The notes: a model not told the origin generated them from the letters alone. Numbered from the stretch's first letter, positions 45,725 to 54,500 are shown. The stretch is 63,461 nucleotides of DNA from Lawsonibacter sp. (GCA_022795855.1 JAAWHL010000002.1:1-63461); one strand, 5' to 3'. Numbers and translations are program-made.

Positions 45725-46041
45725 CGGAGATAACCCGCCGGCGGTCCGGATAGCCGGAACGGACATAAGAATGGGGGTTGGGGGCAGATGCGCCATACCC
45801 GGGCCGGCAAGCGGAAATTTGAATGGGATGCGGAAAAAGGCCGTTTGAGGAAGGTCCCCTGAACTGCCGCCCGCAATGTACAAAGCGTTCAGATATTCTG
45901 CCGCACAGCAGGAAAAAGAAGAAGGCACAGAAATTAAAACAGGGCGGCGCGGAACCTCCGGATGCGCTTCCGGAAAACGGCGGCGCGCAGCCAAAAAGGG
46001 CCCGCAAAACCGCTCCTTGGAACGGTACGAAACACCTCCTC

Positions 46042-46064
46042 AGAGCCTATTTAACATCTCTCAG
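46042..46064. repeat. Repeat terminus fragment F, abutting the mgtC stop
   Basis: AGAGCCTATTTAACATCTCTC is the type 2 end seen in copies D and G. The MgtC-family stop codon (46063-46061) lies at its inner edge. Only one end is recognisable. Confidence 0.55.
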
Positions 46065-46765
46065 ACCGAGAACGCGCTGATATCCTGATGCCGCTCCATG
46101 AGCTCCTGCATCTCCTGCACCGCGATGGGCTCTTTGATGCGGATGACCATGTGATAGGTGATATCATCCCCTCCGTTTTTTTCCGCCCTGCATGAAAAAA
46201 TGATTCCGCCGCGGGCGCTCAGCATACCGAATATGCAATCCTGCAGGCCGGAGGAGTAGTGAAAGGTAATGGACAGCTCCTGGCTGATATAGGCCTCGTT
46301 TCCGATATGGAACCAGTGCATGAAATACTGCTCCAGCACAATCAGGACCGTGGTCAGCGCTCCGATGCCGTACATGCCCGCGCCCAGGGCCAGGCCTACG
46401 GCGGAGGTCGCCCAGAGCCCTGCGGCCGTGGTCAGTCCCTTGATGGACATCCCCGTGCGGAAGATGACGCCCGCGCCCAAAAAACCCACTCCGCTGACCA
46501 CCTGGGCCGCGATCCGGGAGGAATCCGCCCCCTTGGTGCCGTACAGGAACTCCCCCGCCTCGTTCAGCGTGTCGGCGAAGCCATACTTGGACATAATCAT
46601 GAACAGAGCCGCTCCGCAGGCCACCAGGCAGTGGGTGCGGATTCCGGCCTCCTTAAAGCGCTTGGCCCGTTCAAAGCCAATCATGACGCCGCACAGGCTG
46701 GACAGGATAATCCGCAGAAAAAACTCCAGCTGAAGGTTCCAGCTCAAACAATCGGTTCCCATCAT
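46061..46765 (-). CDS. MgtC/SapB family membrane protein
   Basis: 234 residues. The N-terminal MgtC domain has about five membrane helices and the family signatures GFERAKRFKEAGIRTHCLVACGA and VVSGVGFLGAGVIFR. The C-terminal soluble domain (about 155-234) is ACT-like. MgtC proteins help bacteria live at low magnesium and modulate ATP synthase or ion balance; those in non-pathogens are often unassigned. Start ATG at 46765 (a second ATG follows directly) with AAGGGGG upstream. A stable hairpin lies in its leader. The 3' end runs into a repeat fragment. Confidence 0.88.
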   Translation of the reverse strand: MMGTDCLSWNLQLEFFLRIILSSLCGVMIGFERAKRFKEAGIRTHCLVACGAALFMIMSKYGFADTLNEAGEFLYGTKGADSSRIAAQVVSGVGFLGAGVIFRTGMSIKGLTTAAGLWATSAVGLALGAGMYGIGALTTVLIVLEQYFMHWFHIGNEAYISQELSITFHYSSGLQDCIFGMLSARGGIIFSCRAEKNGGDDITYHMVIRIKEPIAVQEMQELMERHQDISAFSV

Positions 46766-46803
46766 CCCACCCCCTTCCCAAAATCGGAATGATGATTTGA
46801 AAT

Positions 46804-46829
46804 GACACGGACGGATGGTTTCCGTCCGT
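46804..46829 (-). other. Stable hairpin upstream of mgtC
   Basis: ACACGGACGGA and TCCGTCCGTGT form an 11-bp perfect stem about 40 bp before the mgtC start. It lacks a T-run and is too small for a known Mg2+ riboswitch (ykoK/M-box). Confidence 0.45.
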
Positions 46830-46839
46830 GTCTGTCTTA

Positions 46840-46996
46840 ACGCCTGCTTAACATCTCTCAGCGCACCGGCCGGCGGGCCGTTCCCCGCCATTCTGCGTCC
46901 CATTTTCTTGGGGTCCTCCTAGGATTCCAAGAAAATACGCCTTGTCCGGCGGAAAAGCCCCTCGTCCGGGCGTCATTTTCGGTTATGAATACAGGT
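46840..46996. repeat. Interspersed hairpin repeat, copy G (type 2)
   Basis: Opens CGCCTGCTTAACATCTCTCAG, then CACCGGCCGGCGGGCC and CCCGCCATTCTGCG as in copy D. The central stem is TTTTCTTGG...CCAAGAAAA, where copy D has TTTTCGCAGG...CCTGCGAAAA: both arms changed together. Ends CGGTTATGAATACAGG, like copy H. It lies 9 bp past the stop of the isomerase gene at 47006. Confidence 0.82.
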
Positions 46997-47005
46997 GTAT
47001 TTGGT

Positions 47006-47908
47006 TTACTTGGGCCGGGAATCGTTGATTTTTTTCATCAGATGCCGTCCGACCTCCGCCTGGAATTGAAGGGCCCTGTCCGCCATCTCATCGTCAAAGG
47101 GGGTGAGATAGCTGGTTACCTCAAACGTAAAATCCCCCTGATAGTCAATCTGCCCCAGCGCCCGGGTAATCGACTCCCAATCCAATTTCCCCAGATAGGG
47201 CAGGGTGTGGTCGTCACTCTTATAGCGGTTGTCGTGGATGTGCAGAGCCTTCACCCGGCTGCCCAGGGTGCAGAGCAAGTCCGCGGGGTCCTCGCCGGCC
47301 AGGCCCGCATGGCCCACGTCCACGCAGGCCACGGCCCACGGGTCGTTCAGCGCGTCCAGAAAATCCCGGAACTCCCCGGGACGGGAGAAAACGTCCGAAT
47401 CGCCGCACTCCCGCCTGGGGTCGGTCTGCCACATGTTTTCCAGCGCGATTTTGACGCCGCACTGCTTGGCAATGGGCAGGAGGGTGTGATAGTAATCCAT
47501 GTTCCAGTTCCACAGCATCTCTTCGTTTCCGTGATAGCGGATGTGGTGAATCGGATGCACCACGATATGGGGCGCGCCCAGCAGGGCGGCGCACCGGAAG
47601 GAACGCTCCATGGCCGGCAGAATCACCGACTCAAATTCCGGCGTGTGCCACATGCGGTCCCAGTCAAACAGAAACGGAGCGTGGGCCTGATTGAAGAATA
47701 CGCCGTTTTCCTCCGCCGTCCGGCGCAGGCGCGCGGCATACTCCCTGTATCCGTCCGAATTCCAGATACAGCCGGGGCGGACCATCTCGTTGAAGGTGTA
47801 ATCCACCGCGTCAAATCCGGCCCGGGCCATGCGCCGGATTCCCTCCTCGTCCCCAAAGCGGGCGCGCACAGCGAGCATGGGGCCGGACAGCGCCATTCTC
47901 TCACCCAT
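47006..47908 (-). CDS. Sugar phosphate isomerase/epimerase (AP endonuclease 2-like TIM barrel)
   Basis: 300 residues. TIM-barrel motifs with likely metal ligands: HIVVHPIHH, IALENMW, VDVGHAGLAG, and HIHDNRY near residue 225. Enzymes of this fold isomerise or epimerise sugars and polyols or dehydrate keto-sugars. It overlaps the dehydrogenase gene by 8 bases and ends the second TRAP operon, so it should act on the product of that dehydrogenase. The ATG at 47908 lies in that overlap; an internal ATG at 47896 is also possible. The exact substrate is unknown. Confidence 0.85.
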   Translation of the reverse strand: MGERMALSGPMLAVRARFGDEEGIRRMARAGFDAVDYTFNEMVRPGCIWNSDGYREYAARLRRTAEENGVFFNQAHAPFLFDWDRMWHTPEFESVILPAMERSFRCAALLGAPHIVVHPIHHIRYHGNEEMLWNWNMDYYHTLLPIAKQCGVKIALENMWQTDPRRECGDSDVFSRPGEFRDFLDALNDPWAVACVDVGHAGLAGEDPADLLCTLGSRVKALHIHDNRYKSDDHTLPYLGKLDWESITRALGQIDYQGDFTFEVTSYLTPFDDEMADRALQFQAEVGRHLMKKINDSRPK

Positions 47909-48932
47909 GTGCCGGCACCACCAGTACTTTAATGGACTCGCTACTGATTTGGGTGAGAATCGCCTGCTCCAGCTGTTCGATGGGGAATCTGTGGGTAATC
48001 AGCGGCTGGACCTGAATACGCCCGCTGTTGATGAGCGACACCGCCCGGCTGTGGGTATCGGGATTGATGAAGGAACCGGTAACGGTCAGCTCCTTGCTGT
48101 AAATCTCAAAGGGGCTGATTTCATCCAGTTCATCCACCGGGTGAACTGCAAAGAGCACTACCGTGGCCCCCCGGGCGCAGACCTGAAGCGCCTGCCGCGC
48201 CGCGCTGTTGTTGCCCACGCACTCGATGACCGCGTCCGCGCCGTCCTGCCCCAGAAGCTCCCGCACCCGGGCGGGCAGGTCCTCATGGAGCGGGTCGATG
48301 GCCGCGTCCGCCCCCACCTGAAGCCCGATTTCCCGGCGGGCGGCCACCGGCTCGCTGAGCAGGACGGCGGAGGCGCCGGCCATTTTTGCCAGCTGAACCA
48401 TCAGCAGGCCTACTGCCCCGCCGCCCAGGACGCACACAGTGTCCCCGTGGCGGATATTGCTGCGGTCAATGCCGTGGAGCGCGCAGGCCAGGGGCTCGGC
48501 CATGGTTCCGTACTCCAGGGGCACCCGGGGGTCCAGCAGGAAGCACTGCTCCTGCCGGACCACGCAGGCCTCGGCAAAGCCGCCGTTGAGGTTGACGCCG
48601 TAGGCCTGAAGACGGGTGCACAGCTGTTTCTTTCCGGTGCGGCAGAAGCGGCATCTGCCGCAGTACATATTGGGGTCCACCGTCACACGGCTGCCCAGGG
48701 GCACGGCCTCCGCACCGGGCCCTGCGGCCTCCACTACGCCGGAAAACTCATGCCCCAGCACCACAGGAGGGGTGACCTCGGCAGAGCCCTTGCTGCCGTG
48801 GTAAATATGGACGTCGGTGCCGCATACGCCGCAGGCGGCTACCCGCACCAGGACCTCTCCCGGGCCGGGGGCCAGTCCGGACAGCTCCCGGGTCTCGAAC
48901 CGGCCCGCGCCTAAGAAAAATGTTCCTCTCAT
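47901..48932 (-). CDS. Zinc-dependent medium-chain dehydrogenase (sorbitol/threonine dehydrogenase type)
   Basis: 343 residues. Catalytic zinc motif GVCGTDVHIYHG (Cys near residue 34) and GHEFSGVV (His-Glu near 58), structural zinc cysteines CGRCRFCRTGKKQLC, NAD-binding loop VCVLGGGAVGLLMVQLAK near 165. Oxidises a secondary alcohol, probably of a sugar, sugar acid or polyol, with NAD. It is encoded between the TRAP transporter and the isomerase, so it likely takes the imported compound first. AAGGAG precedes the ATG at 48932; there are 25 nt from the dctM stop. Confidence 0.92.
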   Translation of the reverse strand: MRGTFFLGAGRFETRELSGLAPGPGEVLVRVAACGVCGTDVHIYHGSKGSAEVTPPVVLGHEFSGVVEAAGPGAEAVPLGSRVTVDPNMYCGRCRFCRTGKKQLCTRLQAYGVNLNGGFAEACVVRQEQCFLLDPRVPLEYGTMAEPLACALHGIDRSNIRHGDTVCVLGGGAVGLLMVQLAKMAGASAVLLSEPVAARREIGLQVGADAAIDPLHEDLPARVRELLGQDGADAVIECVGNNSAARQALQVCARGATVVLFAVHPVDELDEISPFEIYSKELTVTGSFINPDTHSRAVSLINSGRIQVQPLITHRFPIEQLEQAILTQISSESIKVLVVPAHG

Positions 48933-48957
48933 GGGAAAAAACTCCTTCCGAGCCGCC

Positions 48958-50247
48958 TCAGCCGCCATAGGTCAGGTTGGGCAGCAGTGTAGAAATTCCG
49001 GGGATCAGCGCAATCAGAATCATGACAATCAGCAGCGCGCAGATAAAGGGGCGGACCTCCTTGAAGAATTCCGGGATAGTCACCTTGGTCAGGTTGCACA
49101 CCGTGTACATGACGCCGCCCACCGGGGGAGTCAGGGAGCCCACATAGCCGTTGACCAGCATCAGAATCCCGAACTGGAGCACGTCGATATGGTAGCTGAC
49201 CGCCACGGGAAACAGGATGGGGGTCACAATCATCAGCATGGCGGTGCCGTCCATGAACATCCCCATCACCAGCATCAGGAGCATGGCCAGCAGCATGAAA
49301 ACATACTTGTTGGAGGTGACCGAGAGCATCGCCGTAGCGATTCCCTGGGGAATCCTGGCCCAGGTCAGGTAGTAGCCGAAGAGCAGGGAGCCCATCAGCA
49401 TAATCATGATATTGCTGGTGAGATGGAAGGTTTCCACAAACATGCGGGGAATTTCCCGGGGGCTGATGGTTTTGTAAATAAAGACGCCGATTATCAGGCA
49501 CATGGCGATAATGACCACCGCACCCTCGGTCACGGTGAAAAAGCCCATGCGCAGCCCCGCGATGAGCACCACCATCACAATGATGGACCACAAAGCGTCG
49601 ATGGTGGTGGTCAGAATCTCCCGGCCGCCGGCCCGCTGGGAGCGGGACTGCCAGTGATGCCTGGTGCAGATGATTTTTACCACAATCAGCTCGGCGGCGC
49701 ACATCAGAATCCCGGGGAGATAGCCCGCCATGAACATGCGCACCACAGAGGTATCCGTCATGGTGGCGTAGAGGATCAGCGCGTTCCCCGGCGGAATCAT
49801 GGGGGCAATCAGGCCGGAGGCGGCGGTGACCGCCGCGGCAAAGGCAATCGGGTAGCCCATTTTGGTCATTTCGGGCACCAGAATCTTGCACTGCATGGCG
49901 GCGTCGGCTCCGCTGGAGCCGCAGATGCCGCCGTTGACGGTGCTCAGCAGCACGTTCACCTGGGCCAGCCCGCCCTCCTTGTGGCCCACCAGGGTGTTGC
50001 ACCACCGCATCAGCCGGTCGGTGATGCCGCAGTGGTTCATCACGGTCCCCACCATCAGAAACATGGGAATGGTCAGCAGCGAGGTGGACATGGTGCTGTT
50101 CACCATCCTCTGCACCACGCCGGTCATGGGCAGGGTGTCGGTGAGAAACGCGAAATACATCATGGCGGAGCTGAGCAGCGCCAGCCCGACGGGAACGCCG
50201 GTGAAAAGCAGTACAAACGCAATGATGCAGGGGAGGTAGGTCAGCAC
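48958..50247 (-). CDS. TRAP transporter large permease subunit (DctM), second locus
   Basis: 429 residues, about 12 membrane helices; VNVLLSTVNGGICGSSGADA and IAPMIPPGNALILYA are the family motifs. GTG start at 50247, overlapping the dctQ end by seven bases (AAGGTGAT upstream). Pairs with the DctQ and DctP that precede it. It is only distantly similar to the DctM at 34921, so the two transporters carry different substrates (inference). Confidence 0.93.
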   Translation of the reverse strand: MLTYLPCIIAFVLLFTGVPVGLALLSSAMMYFAFLTDTLPMTGVVQRMVNSTMSTSLLTIPMFLMVGTVMNHCGITDRLMRWCNTLVGHKEGGLAQVNVLLSTVNGGICGSSGADAAMQCKILVPEMTKMGYPIAFAAAVTAASGLIAPMIPPGNALILYATMTDTSVVRMFMAGYLPGILMCAAELIVVKIICTRHHWQSRSQRAGGREILTTTIDALWSIIVMVVLIAGLRMGFFTVTEGAVVIIAMCLIIGVFIYKTISPREIPRMFVETFHLTSNIMIMLMGSLLFGYYLTWARIPQGIATAMLSVTSNKYVFMLLAMLLMLVMGMFMDGTAMLMIVTPILFPVAVSYHIDVLQFGILMLVNGYVGSLTPPVGGVMYTVCNLTKVTIPEFFKEVRPFICALLIVMILIALIPGISTLLPNLTYGG

Positions 50248-50741
50248 GCCGGATCACCTTCCTTTTCCTGTGCCTTTTTGTGGGGAACATACTTCCAGAT
50301 GATGTTGAACACCAGGGAGGCAAAGCCCAGCACCAGCCCCAGGTCAATCCAAAAGTAGCAGATTTTCAGCACGCCGGTGTGCTTATCGGTGGAACGCAGC
50401 ATCAGCAGCAGCCCAAAATACAAAATCACGCCGCCGATGACCAGCGCGGCCAGGTCGGTCAGCACCTCCACCGCCTTCTGTCCCTTGGGGGGCAGAGCGG
50501 TCAGAAGAAAATCCGCCCGGATGCACTCCTTGTCCCGGTAGTGCTGTCCCAGGCTGAGATAGGTGACCCAGACCAGACAGCTGACCACCAGCTCCTCCAG
50601 CTGGCCGTAGCGGCGGCCGGTAACCCAGAAGGTCACCACGTTGAACCCGGTGAGCATCACCATAACAAAAAACAGGGAGCCGCCGACGATATCCACCGCC
50701 TTGTCCATCCAGCTGACGAAATTCCAGCTTTTTTGCTTCAC
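50241..50741 (-). CDS. TRAP transporter small permease subunit (DctQ), second locus
   Basis: 166 residues with four membrane helices, the usual size, unlike the longer DctQ of the first locus. Signature GRRYGQLEELVVSCLVWVTYLSLG. GTG start at 50741 with AAGGAG nine bases upstream. A hairpin lies between dctP and this gene. Confidence 0.9.
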   Translation of the reverse strand: MKQKSWNFVSWMDKAVDIVGGSLFFVMVMLTGFNVVTFWVTGRRYGQLEELVVSCLVWVTYLSLGQHYRDKECIRADFLLTALPPKGQKAVEVLTDLAALVIGGVILYFGLLLMLRSTDKHTGVLKICYFWIDLGLVLGFASLVFNIIWKYVPHKKAQEKEGDPAC

Positions 50742-50773
50742 ATCTTCTCGCTCCTTTCGCGCCTTTTCGGCAG

Positions 50774-50814
50774 ACGGCCGGCATACCCGGACGTTTCCGT
50801 GATATGCCGGCCGT
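50774..50814 (-). terminator. Hairpin between dctP and dctQ of TRAP locus 2
   Basis: ACGGCCGGCATA (50774-50785) with TATGCCGGCCGT (50803-50814), 12 bp perfect, 17-nt loop, no U-run. It probably protects the dctP mRNA 3' end or dampens read-through. Confidence 0.55.
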
Positions 50815-50831
50815 GATGGGAGAATCCGGAA

Positions 50832-51896
50832 TCAGCCTGCGGCCATAATCTCGCTGACGGCGGCAGACACCTCGGAAAACATGGGCATGGCCTCGTTCAG
50901 GGGGCGCACGGCCTCCTTGAACGTATCGATGTCAATGTCCTCATAGGGAATGACCTTGACGCCCGCGTCCTTCAGCTGCTGGACATAGCCGTCCTCCGCC
51001 GCAGCCAGCAGGTCGTTGTTCTCCACGGCGCATTTGGAGAACTCCTCCGTGATGATATCCCGGTATTCCTGGGGCAGGCTGGTCCAGTAGCCGTTTCCGA
51101 TTTCCAGGCCTACGGGGGCATTGCGCCACTGAATCATGGAGTAGACGGGGTTGTCCAGAATCTCGTACAGGCCGGAGGTCAGGGCGCGCTGGGAGACGCA
51201 CTCCGCGCCGTTGAGCATTCCGGTCTCGCAGGCGGTGACGCCGTCGCCCCAGCCGATGGCGGAGTAGTTGGCGTGGAAGGCGTCAAAGGCGGCGACGTAG
51301 GAGGCCACGTTGGGAATGCGGATGTTCAGCTTGGGCGCGTCGGCCACGGAGTAAATCTCCACGCCGCCGGCCAGAATGTTGCGGGCGCCCATGACGAAAT
51401 CGCCGGTGATGACGTGTACGTTGGCCGCGTCGGCCTTCTCCATAATCTGCCGGTAGATGTCGGTCTGGGTCAGCTTTTCGATGGTCTCATGGCCGTCCAC
51501 CAGGAAGCTGGCGCACAGGGAGTTGAACTCAGGCACGTAGTCGGCCAGCACATCCAGGTCGTTGAAGGTAATCACGGCCGCGTTGCTCATAATGGCCTCA
51601 ATGCCTTCGTCGCCCATCAGAATCTCGCCGCCGGGATAGACCTGAATCTCCACACCGCCGTTGGTGCGGTTTTTGATCTCCTCGGCGTACTTGTAGAACA
51701 GCTCCACGGTGGGGTCGGTGCTGGGGTTGCTGGTCACCAGCTTAATCTCATATACCTTGCCGGGCGCGGCGGGGGTTCCGGAGGAGGGGGCGCCGGAAGC
51801 GGCGGGGGCGGCAGGGGGCGTGCTGCTGGGGCTGCAGCCGGCCAGCAGGCTCAGTGCGAGGCTCACGGCCAGCGCGATGCAAGAGAATTTTTTCAT
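50832..51896 (-). CDS. TRAP transporter solute-binding lipoprotein (DctP), second locus
   Basis: 354 residues. Signal peptide and lipobox SLLAGCSP, then an Ala/Pro/Ser linker to about residue 46. The DctP fold shows VYEIKLVTSNPSTDP at its start and LNIRIPNVASYV with the substrate Arg. The usual LQTGAVDG helix is replaced by CETGMLNGAECVSQ, so it is a divergent member. First gene of the operon dctP-dctQ-dctM-dehydrogenase-isomerase, divergent from the ROK regulator. Confidence 0.9.
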   Translation of the reverse strand: MKKFSCIALAVSLALSLLAGCSPSSTPPAAPAASGAPSSGTPAAPGKVYEIKLVTSNPSTDPTVELFYKYAEEIKNRTNGGVEIQVYPGGEILMGDEGIEAIMSNAAVITFNDLDVLADYVPEFNSLCASFLVDGHETIEKLTQTDIYRQIMEKADAANVHVITGDFVMGARNILAGGVEIYSVADAPKLNIRIPNVASYVAAFDAFHANYSAIGWGDGVTACETGMLNGAECVSQRALTSGLYEILDNPVYSMIQWRNAPVGLEIGNGYWTSLPQEYRDIITEEFSKCAVENNDLLAAAEDGYVQQLKDAGVKVIPYEDIDIDTFKEAVRPLNEAMPMFSEVSAAVSEIMAAG

Positions 51897-51953
51897 GTCT
51901 TTCCTTCCTTTCTAGATACCACTTATACCAAAGTTCTTTCCTTAACTGTCCAT

Positions 51954-51982
51954 AGAATATCACATTTCTAATCTGTTGGCAA
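51954..51982 (-). promoter_or_regulatory. Promoter of TRAP locus 2
   Basis: TTGCCA (51982-51977), 17-nt spacer, TATTCT (51959-51954) on the minus strand, about 60 bp before dctP. It shares the 316-bp divergent gap with the ROK promoter; no obvious shared operator was found. Confidence 0.6.
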
Positions 51983-52146
51983 TATGGCAAACATCATAAG
52001 ATTTTCTGCGTTTTCTTGTCGGAAATGTCAAACCAAGTGGGGAGCCCCCCGGCTCGATTCTGTCATTTTCGTGTATTTTCCGCCGGCGCACGGAAAAACG
52101 CCTGCGCTCTCCCCCTCTGAATTTTCCGGATTCCGGCAATTCATGT

Positions 52147-52175
52147 TTGCAATCCATACCGGGCTATGCTATACT
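52147..52175 (+). promoter_or_regulatory. Promoter of the ROK regulator gene
   Basis: TTGCAA (52147-52152), 17-nt spacer, TATACT (52170-52175). The A/T-rich palindrome-like CTATATTAAAATAG that follows may be an operator. Confidence 0.7.
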
Positions 52176-52212
52176 ATATTAAAATAGATTTGCGAAAGCT
52201 GGAGGGAGTTTT

Positions 52213-53361
52213 ATGGGAAACTCCGAGGTGCTGACCACCGCCGAAATCAGAAAACTGAACTGCGAAAAGATATTCGCCTATATCTATCAGAGCAGGCGCA
52301 CATCCAAACAGACCATCGCCCAGGTGATGGGGCTTAGTATGCCCACGGTGACGCAGAATCTGAAGGTGCTGGAGCATCTGGGTCTGATTGAGCGCAACGG
52401 CTTTTATGAGTCCACCGGGGGGCGCAAGGCCCAGATGATTCACTGCATCCAGGACGCCCGGATTGCCATCGGCGCAGCGGTGCTCCAGGAGGGCCTCAGC
52501 CTGTGCGCCGTCGGCCTGTGCGCCCAGATCATCAAGGAGGAACAGCATCCCCTGCCCTTCCAGAACACGGACCGGTACTATCGGGAGGTGGGGCGGCTGG
52601 TCACCGCCTTTGCCGGCGGGCTGCCCTACCCCTCCGACCGCATCCTGGGCATCGGAATCGCCATTCAGGGCCTGGTTTCTCCCGACGGGGAGCAGGTCAT
52701 CTACGGCAGCATTCTGCAAAACACCGGAACCACCCGGCAGAGCTTTCAGGCCCACCTCCCCTTCCCCTGCCGCCTGCTCCACGACACCGACGCGGCCGCC
52801 GCTGCGGAGTTCTGGCACAACGAGGAGCTGCGGGACGCGGTGTATCTGGTGCTCAACCGCAACCTGGGCGGCGCGCTTGTCATCGGAGGAGAAATCCGCT
52901 GCGGCTGGGGCATCATCGAGCATATGACCCTGGTGCCCGGCGGAAAGCCCTGCTACTGCGGGCGGCTGGGCTGCGCCGAGGCGTACTGCTCCGCCAACAG
53001 CCTGCGGCAGGCCTCCGGGCTGCCCTTTGAGCTGTTCTTCCAGCAGCTGAGAGCCGGAAACGCCAAATGCGCCGCCCTTTGGGAGGACTACCTGCGGTCC
53101 CTGGCCCAGGCCGTGGACAATATCCGGATGCTGGTCAACTGCCCGTTTATGATTGGCGGGTTCCTGCAGCAGTTTATGACCGAGGAGGACTTCCGGCTGC
53201 TGACCCGCTTTGTGGAGGAGCTGACCTCCTTTCCGGAATTTCCCGTCTCCTTTGTCCAGGGCCGGCACGGCTGCCGGGCCTCCATGCTGGGCGCGGCCAT
53301 CTGTTATGTAGACGCATTTCTGAAAAACATTGACCCCGTACAGGAACCGGAAAGGCTGTGA
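52213..53361 (+). CDS. ROK family transcriptional regulator
   Basis: 382 residues. N-terminal winged HTH (SRRTSKQTIAQVMGLSMPTVTQNL), then a sugar-kinase-like domain with the glycine-rich ILGIGIAIQGLVSPDG and the zinc motif CYCGRLGCAEAYCS near residue 252. ROK repressors sense sugars or their phosphates and usually control the adjacent transport operon. Here the gene is divergent from TRAP locus 2, making it the likely regulator. GGAGGGAG precedes the ATG at 52213. The PHP gene starts within a few bases of its stop. Confidence 0.9.
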   Translation: MGNSEVLTTAEIRKLNCEKIFAYIYQSRRTSKQTIAQVMGLSMPTVTQNLKVLEHLGLIERNGFYESTGGRKAQMIHCIQDARIAIGAAVLQEGLSLCAVGLCAQIIKEEQHPLPFQNTDRYYREVGRLVTAFAGGLPYPSDRILGIGIAIQGLVSPDGEQVIYGSILQNTGTTRQSFQAHLPFPCRLLHDTDAAAAAEFWHNEELRDAVYLVLNRNLGGALVIGGEIRCGWGIIEHMTLVPGGKPCYCGRLGCAEAYCSANSLRQASGLPFELFFQQLRAGNAKCAALWEDYLRSLAQAVDNIRMLVNCPFMIGGFLQQFMTEEDFRLLTRFVEELTSFPEFPVSFVQGRHGCRASMLGAAICYVDAFLKNIDPVQEPERL

Positions 53362-53366
53362 ATCCA

Positions 53367-54152
53367 ATGATTTTGACCAACTACCACACCCACACCGCCC
53401 GCTGCAAGCACGCGGGCGGGACCGATCGGGAGTACCTGGACCGCGCCGTCCGCAGCGGCTATCAGGTCCTGGGCTTTACCGACCACACGGCCTGGCCCTT
53501 TCCCGGCGGCTTCTCCAGCCCTGTGCGCATGGAGGCGTGCCAGATGGAGGAGTACGCCTCCGCCATCCTGCGCCTGAAGGAGGAGTATGCCCCCCGGATT
53601 CGGGTCCGCCTGGGGGCCGAGTGCGAGTATTTTCCGGACTACCTGCCCTGGCTCCGGGAGCAGAAGGAGCGCCTTGGAATGGAATACCTGATCCTGGGCG
53701 TCCACTACCCGCCCAACGAGGAGGGCTTTGAACCGTTCGCCGCCGCCGTGACCCCGGATATGATTCTGGAATACACGGAATTGGCTGTTTCGGGAATGGA
53801 AACCGGGATGTTCGCCTGCCTCTGCCACCCGGACCTCCCCCTGAAATCCTATCCGGAATTTGACCGCTTCGCCCGGCGCATGAGCGAGGAGCTCTGCTCC
53901 GCCGCCAGCCGGCTGGACCTGCCTCTGGAGTACAATCTGGCGGGGCTCCGCCTGCGGGACGCCTCCCCCGGCTTCGGGTATACCTCGGATGAATTCTGGC
54001 AGATTGCGGCGGATTACCGCTGCAAGGCCATCATTGCCGCAGACGCCCACCAGCCCCAGGCGCTGGAGGATACCGCGGCATTCCGGAGCGGCCGTGAAAA
54101 ACTGGAGGGGCTGGGAATCCGGGTGCTGGATTTCCTGCCCGGCCTGGAATAG
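53367..54152 (+). CDS. PHP domain phosphoesterase (histidinol-phosphatase family)
   Basis: 262 residues. PHP metal-binding motifs in order: NYHTHTARCKHAGG, GFTDHTAW, ECEYF, HYPPNEE, CHPD and ADAHQP. Members dephosphorylate histidinol-phosphate or other small phosphate esters. The neighbours (ROK, TRAP locus) suggest a sugar-phosphate substrate rather than histidine synthesis; no other his genes are present. I chose ATG 53367, where the family begins; a GTG at 53358 overlaps the ROK stop codon and would add three residues. Cotranscribed with ROK. Confidence 0.85.
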   Translation: MILTNYHTHTARCKHAGGTDREYLDRAVRSGYQVLGFTDHTAWPFPGGFSSPVRMEACQMEEYASAILRLKEEYAPRIRVRLGAECEYFPDYLPWLREQKERLGMEYLILGVHYPPNEEGFEPFAAAVTPDMILEYTELAVSGMETGMFACLCHPDLPLKSYPEFDRFARRMSEELCSAASRLDLPLEYNLAGLRLRDASPGFGYTSDEFWQIAADYRCKAIIAADAHQPQALEDTAAFRSGREKLEGLGIRVLDFLPGLE

Positions 54153-54262
54153 CAGCCGCTGGCTTTCCCGTTTCTCTTCCGGCGCACAGGCGGCAAGCTG
54201 TCGGCGCAGCGGTTCCCCCACAGCACCCTTGACGGGCCTTTCTTGATTCACAAGGATTGCGC

Positions 54263-54297
54263 ATCCGCAGGAACACACAGCTTCCTGCGGATTTTTC
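54263..54297 (+). terminator. Terminator after the ROK-PHP pair
   Basis: ATCCGCAGGAA (54263-54273) with TTCCTGCGGAT (54282-54292), then TTTTT. About 110 bp past the PHP stop. Confidence 0.8.
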
Positions 54298-54370
54298 CGT
54301 TCCTGCCGCGGGGCCGAATATCCCCCTGCGGCCCTTCCGATAAAAGGCGGCCGGCGCGCGGGAGCGAAGA

Positions 54371-54399
54371 TTGACGAATCCGGTCAAATATGGTACATT
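54371..54399 (+). promoter_or_regulatory. Promoter of comF
   Basis: TTGACG (54371-54376), 17-nt spacer, TACATT (54394-54399). The transcript leader of about 165 nt contains a partial repeat. Confidence 0.65.
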
Positions 54400-54412
54400 G
54401 GAGCTGTAAAAT

Positions 54413-54500
54413 CAGAACCTGCATTCATCACGGAGCATGACGCCCGGCTGAGGGGTTTTTCCGCCGGACAAGGCGCATCGGACGCCTTGCGTCCCCGCAG
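54413..54500. repeat. Partial interspersed repeat, copy I, in the comF leader
   Basis: AGAACCTGCATTCATCACGGAGCATGACGCCCG, GAGGGG and TTCCGCCGGACAAGGCG match the end of copy G (reverse complement). The inner part diverges into a different short hairpin (AAGGCGCATCGGACGCCTT). Confidence 0.65.

Noticed and set aside
45395-45994. A minus-strand open frame of 199 codons in the repeat-rich gap
   Set aside because: It crosses repeat ends and a hairpin, has no ribosome binding site at its start and no recognisable motif.
46766-46860. M-box (Mg2+) riboswitch before mgtC
   Set aside because: Only one simple hairpin is present and the gap is largely filled by repeat copy G.
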